A stretch of DNA of 16,304 bases from Bdellovibrio sp. (GTDB lineage: Bacteria > Bdellovibrionota > UBA1018): the NCBI GenBank assembly GCA_016213345.1, contig JACRAO010000119.1, positions 1-16,304 on the forward strand. The letters are read 5' to 3'. Positions 13,903 through 16,304 of this stretch are shown here, piece after piece (position 1 is the first letter of the stretch; every line of letters begins with the position of its first letter). The position numbers and the translations under genes are program-made. The notes beneath the pieces are model-generated. The model was not told the DNA's origin and did no database searches. It worked only from the letters and a program-made list of their open reading frames with translations.

Positions 13903-13914
13903 CTAGTGCACTAG
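13903..13914. repeat. 12-bp perfect palindrome upstream of fliI
   Basis: CTAGTGCACTAG is perfectly self-complementary and ends 21 bp before the fliI ATG, just ahead of the AGGGGCGTGAG Shine-Dalgarno. It could be an operator or a small hairpin, or chance. The rest of 13837-13935 is AT-rich without a recognisable promoter. Confidence 0.35.
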
Positions 13915-13935
13915 ATTTCTATAGGGGCGTGAGAA

Positions 13936-15309
13936 ATGATGTATGAGATTGAGAAAAATTTTTATCAAGAACAACTAGAGCGGGCGCTGCTTTATCATTC
14001 TGCTGGGAAAATCACAAAATCCCTGGGCCTAATATACGAAGCCCATCTTCCAGGTGCTTCTGTGGGAAGTATTTGTCGTATTCTTCACTCTTCTGATCCA
14101 CACTCAGAACAAGGCGTGGATGCTGAAGTAGTTGGGTTTGAAGATCAAAAAGTACTTCTCATGCCGTTCGAAGATGCGCATGCGGTCAATAATGACAGTC
14201 TTGTCGTGTTAAAGAAGAGGGCTTCGACAGTTTTAGTTGGGAGTTCACTTTTGGGCAGAGTCATTGATCCTATGGGCATGCCCATAGACGGAAAGGGAAC
14301 ACTCGAAAAGCATGGAGCATTATTCGAAGAACGTACCCTCTATCACAGATCAATTGAGCCACTCGAGAGAGAAATAATTACTGAGCCATTAGATTTGGGG
14401 ATTCGTTCTATCAATGGACTCTTAACTTGTGGCAAGGGCCAACGAGTTGGAGTTATGGCAGGCTCTGGCGTTGGCAAAAGTGTTTTACTAGGCATGATGG
14501 CAAGACATACAAAAGCTGATGTCAATGTCGTAGCGCTCATTGGTGAACGAGGAAGAGAAGTGAGAGAATTTATTGAACTGGATCTTGGCAAGGAGGGTTT
14601 GGCGCGATCTGTGGTTGTAGTGGCAACATCTGATAAATCTCCTTTATGTAGAATGCGTGGAGCATTTTTAGCAGCTACTGTTGCTGAGTATTTTAGAAGC
14701 CAGGGATTGGATGTTTTATTCTTAATGGATTCGATTACACGTTTTTGTATGGCTCAAAGAGAAATTGGTCTGTCAATGGGGGAGCCGCCGGCTTCGAAGG
14801 GTTATACGCCAAGCGTGTTTTCGACTTTGCCGAAGTTGCTAGAGCGATTTGGTACTGCTCCAAAAAAGGGGAGTATTACGGCACTTTTAACGGTTTTAGT
14901 CGAAAATGATGACTTAGATGATCCAGTTGCTGATTCGTCGAGAGCTATTTTGGATGGACATTTGGTGTTGTCTAGAAAAATATCACAAAGCAATTTATAT
15001 CCGGCAATTGATATTTTACAAAGCACAAGCAGAGTAATGAAGACGGTTGCAAAAAAAGAGCATTATGAATGGGCCAATCAAGTAAAGGAATGGATCGCAG
15101 TTTATCAGCAAGTTGAAGATTTGCTAAATATTGGAGCTTATAGCCGTGGCACAAATCCCAAGATTGACCAGGCTATTTTTGTTCATGAGAAAATCATTAG
15201 TTATCTTAGACAATCTATGGAAGAAAAATGTGACTATGCTTCTAGCTTGGCTGCACTTCAGTCAATTTGTCTTGCTGGAGAAGCGTTTATGAATAGTGGC
15301 AAGAAATAA
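13936..15309 (+). CDS. fliI: Flagellum-specific ATPase FliI
   Basis: Hexameric ATPase that unfolds and delivers substrates to the flagellar type III export gate; related to the F1 beta subunit. The 457 aa are full length. Motifs: Walker A AGSGVGKS (175-182), catalytic-Glu segment GERGREVREF (203-212; Glu204), Walker B VLFLMDSITRF (260-270; Asp265), and the long type-III-ATPase block GEPPASKGYTPSVFSTLPKL (282-301). ALLTVLVENDDLDDPVAD (316-333) follows. The N-terminal beta-barrel lies at about 20-110. Two ATG codons stand in tandem (13936, 13939); the first follows the Shine-Dalgarno AGGGG well. Because of the upstream insertion, continued transcription from the operon promoter or a local promoter must supply it; no clear local promoter is visible. 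Confidence 0.97.
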   Translation: MMYEIEKNFYQEQLERALLYHSAGKITKSLGLIYEAHLPGASVGSICRILHSSDPHSEQGVDAEVVGFEDQKVLLMPFEDAHAVNNDSLVVLKKRASTVLVGSSLLGRVIDPMGMPIDGKGTLEKHGALFEERTLYHRSIEPLEREIITEPLDLGIRSINGLLTCGKGQRVGVMAGSGVGKSVLLGMMARHTKADVNVVALIGERGREVREFIELDLGKEGLARSVVVVATSDKSPLCRMRGAFLAATVAEYFRSQGLDVLFLMDSITRFCMAQREIGLSMGEPPASKGYTPSVFSTLPKLLERFGTAPKKGSITALLTVLVENDDLDDPVADSSRAILDGHLVLSRKISQSNLYPAIDILQSTSRVMKTVAKKEHYEWANQVKEWIAVYQQVEDLLNIGAYSRGTNPKIDQAIFVHEKIISYLRQSMEEKCDYASSLAALQSICLAGEAFMNSGKK

Positions 15310-15332
15310 ATTAATAGAGTATAGTGTGTTTA

Positions 15333-15716
15333 ATGATTTCTGGCATTGGTATAGATCTTGTTTCACATTCTCAAGTAAAATCTGTGTTTTTAAAACATGA
15401 AAAGCGTTTTATTGCACGTATTGCGCATACGGTTGACATAAAACATGCTCCTGTAGAAAGCTCTTCACAGTGGCTTTCTTATTGGGCTTCCAGGTTTGCA
15501 GTAAAAGAAGCTTGTGCAAAAGCATTAGGTACTGGATTTGGCAAAGCACTCGCCTTAAAGGAAATTGGAGTTGATAAAAATAAATCAGGGCAGCCATTTT
15601 TAGTGTTTTCTAAAAAACTTTTAAAAATTTTAAAACAAATGAAAATTTCAAAAACTCACGTCTCACTTTCTCATACCCGTACGGAAAGCATAGCTATAGT
15701 GATTTTAGAAAAATAG
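15333..15716 (+). CDS. acpS: Holo-[acyl-carrier-protein] synthase
   Basis: Transfers the 4'-phosphopantetheine arm of CoA to a serine of acyl carrier protein, an essential step in fatty-acid synthesis; cytoplasmic. The 127-aa product beginning MISGIGIDLV is full length for AcpS. The metal/CoA-binding residues are present: Asp8 in GIGIDLV and Glu59 in RFAVKEACAKALGTGFG (54-70), and the C-terminal block is HVSLSHTRTESIAIVIL (109-125). I chose the ATG at 15333 because homologues start at this point; an in-frame GTG at 15324 would add three residues. It lies 23 bp after fliI on the same strand, so it is probably cotranscribed with flagellar genes. This is unusual, since acpS more often neighbours pdxJ, rnc or era. 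No second acpS can be judged from this window. Confidence 0.93.
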   Translation: MISGIGIDLVSHSQVKSVFLKHEKRFIARIAHTVDIKHAPVESSSQWLSYWASRFAVKEACAKALGTGFGKALALKEIGVDKNKSGQPFLVFSKKLLKILKQMKISKTHVSLSHTRTESIAIVILEK

Positions 15717-15723
15717 TTTGGAA

Positions 15724-16090
15724 GACGCAACTTACAAATGGGCCAATTTACGCAAGAATGCTGGAACCAGTGGTGATACACATATGCCCGGCTAGCTTAG
15801 AACTAATCAATAAGCATGGCGTATCGACCAGTTGAAGAGTTGGCTTGAATTGATTGGAGCCCATTCCAGTCAATTCTAGAGGAGTCAGAGGTTTGTCTGG
15901 CTCCTTAACTTCAAAATCCTTTTCTTATATTTTAGCTTAAATTCTCAGGTTTGATCCATTTGTCATTGCATGGACCATGTCCGTGCGTATTTGCGTCTTT
16001 TGGTCCAATTTTAAACTGCATCTTCCACACGTGCTCCAAGGGTGAGGTAGTTAATCTAATAGGGCAAACACTACCTACACATGTTTGCCT
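15724..16090 (+). ncRNA. Candidate structured RNA between acpS and fliJ
   Basis: This 430-bp gap (15717-16147) has no convincing protein gene and, for 15721-15905, about 46% GC against about 36% nearby. Plus-strand stems: ATATGCC/GGCGTAT (15782-15788 with 15818-15824, enclosing GCTTA/TAAGC); the 12-pair hairpin GAATTGATTGGA/TCCAGTCAATTC (15847-15876); GGAGTCAGA/TCTGGCTCC (15881-15904); GCATGGAC/GTCCGTGC (15968-15986); and two interleaved stems at 16042-16090 forming an H-type pseudoknot. Each of the hairpins has exactly one non-Watson-Crick pair and in every case it is G-U on the plus strand (A-C on the minus), which favours plus-strand RNA. It does not match tmRNA, RNase P, SRP or GEMM c-di-GMP motifs as I know them. 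Alternatives: a long 3' UTR or leader, or a decayed gene on the minus strand (reported separately). Confidence 0.45.
16042..16090 (+). promoter_or_regulatory. Predicted H-type pseudoknot upstream of fliJ
   Basis: Stem 1 pairs GTGAGGTAGT (16042-16051) with ACTACCTACAC (16070-16080), ten pairs with one bulged A. Its 18-nt loop contains GGGCAAAC (16062-16069), which pairs with GTTTGCCT (16083-16090), seven Watson-Crick pairs plus one G-U. The two helices interleave, as in a classical H-type pseudoknot. It ends just before a terminator-like hairpin and 57 bp before fliJ, a position suited to attenuation or RNA 3'-end protection. Confidence 0.45.
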
Positions 16091-16091
16091 C

Positions 16092-16118
16092 ACTGCAAAA
16101 TTTTCAGTCTTTTTTTTT
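16092..16118 (+). terminator. Weak intrinsic terminator before fliJ
   Basis: ACTG-c-AA / TTCAGT (16092-16108, one bulged C, AATT loop) is followed by C and nine T residues (16110-16118). The stem is short and AT-rich, so termination is probably partial unless the preceding pseudoknot contributes. If active, it would mark the end of the acpS transcript or of the candidate RNA and separate fliJ from the upstream operon. Confidence 0.45.
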
Positions 16119-16147
16119 ATATAAATAAAGTAGAAAATAAAATTAAG

Positions 16148-16304
16148 ATGAAACGATTTCGCTTCAGATTCGAAGCTGTAGAACGAGTCAGACATGCAAA
16201 GGAACAAGAATCTTTGAGAGTATTGGCAGAGGCACAAAAAAATTTGCGTAACGAAAAAAATAAAAAACAACAACTCCACCAGACTCTTGATGAAACATTG
16301 AACA
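16148..16304 (+). CDS. fliJ: Flagellar export chaperone FliJ (partial)
   Basis: FliJ is a small coiled-coil protein that fits into the FliI hexamer and links it to the export gate, similar to the gamma subunit of F1. The 52 visible residues begin MKRFRFRFEAVERVRHAKEQ and continue as an almost uninterrupted charged helix (LRVLAEAQKNLRNEKNKKQQL), as expected for the FliJ N-terminus. The frame runs off the right edge. The ATG at 16148 is the first Met before the family's F-R-F/L start motif, but its Shine-Dalgarno (TTAAG) is poor. It is separated from fliI by acpS and the structured region; fliI-fliJ adjacency is the common arrangement elsewhere. Confidence 0.88.
   Translation, partial: MKRFRFRFEAVERVRHAKEQESLRVLAEAQKNLRNEKNKKQQLHQTLDETLN

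Noticed and set aside
16061..16100. GGGCAAAC followed by CTGCAAA, resembling parts of a GEMM (c-di-GMP-I) riboswitch
   Set aside because: The required ACGCAAAGCC block and the intervening GNRA-capped stem are absent; GGGCAAAC here is better explained by pairing with GTTTGCCT.
15721..16118. tmRNA, RNase P RNA or SRP RNA
   Set aside because: None of the signature sequences I know for these (tRNA-like ends and tag frame, GAGGAAAGTCCGGGC-type block, GGAAGG-AGCAG loop) is present.
15932..16279. A 115-codon minus-strand open frame over the acpS-fliJ gap and the fliJ start
   Set aside because: Its first half is antisense to the clear FliJ coding start and reads as Phe/Lys-rich low-complexity sequence; only its tail (about 15932-16090) could be a gene remnant, and that is treated as a separate finding.

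Overview
The window is a low-GC (roughly 35-37%) chromosomal segment of a motile Gram-negative bacterium. Gene order, the receiver + HD-GYP protein with a characteristic middle domain, the many envelope proteins and the large TPR protein heading the flagellar cluster all suggest a Bdellovibrio/Bacteriovorax-type member of the Bdellovibrionota. This assignment is inferred from protein flavour only; no 16S or other marker is present.

Region 1 (1-4360) holds housekeeping, envelope and signalling genes. On the minus strand lie a thioredoxin and, downstream of it, a MotA/TolQ/ExbB proton-channel gene that runs off the left edge. Divergent from them on the plus strand is a tight three-gene set: gmhA (first step of ADP-heptose synthesis for LPS), an RDD membrane protein and a PAP2-type membrane phosphatase. 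It converges on a minus-strand response regulator with an HD-GYP (c-di-GMP phosphodiesterase-type) domain. A small lipoprotein gene follows (4359-4925, minus), with a three-armed nest of inverted repeats directly behind its stop codon.

Region 2 (4926-13667) is a compact flagellar operon. A 269-bp divergent intergenic region contains an excellent sigma-54 (-24/-12) promoter at 5116-5132 and a cluster of TTGAC/GTCAA half-sites 110-140 bp upstream of the predicted start of transcription. The operon reads: exported 909-aa TPR protein, receiver-less sigma-54 activator, flgB, flgC, fliE, fliF, fliG, fliH. Most junctions overlap or are under 15 bp. These genes build the proximal rod, MS-ring, switch and export-ATPase stator. 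The activator sits inside a sigma-54-promoted operon, which suggests an autoregulatory loop.

Region 3 (13668-16304) is the end of the operon, interrupted twice. Between fliH and fliI is a 126-bp MITE/REP-like element: perfect 19-bp inverted repeats made only of A/T flank a core of about 69% GC. After fliI comes acpS (holo-ACP synthase), unusual in a flagellar operon. Then about 430 bp of higher-GC sequence follows with no convincing protein gene. It holds a series of strong hairpins whose non-Watson-Crick pairs are all G-U on the plus strand, an apparent H-type pseudoknot and a weak intrinsic terminator, immediately before fliJ, which runs off the right edge. This last stretch is the best candidate for something undescribed: a structured RNA or attenuator inside a flagellar operon, or alternatively the remains of an inserted gene on the minus strand.
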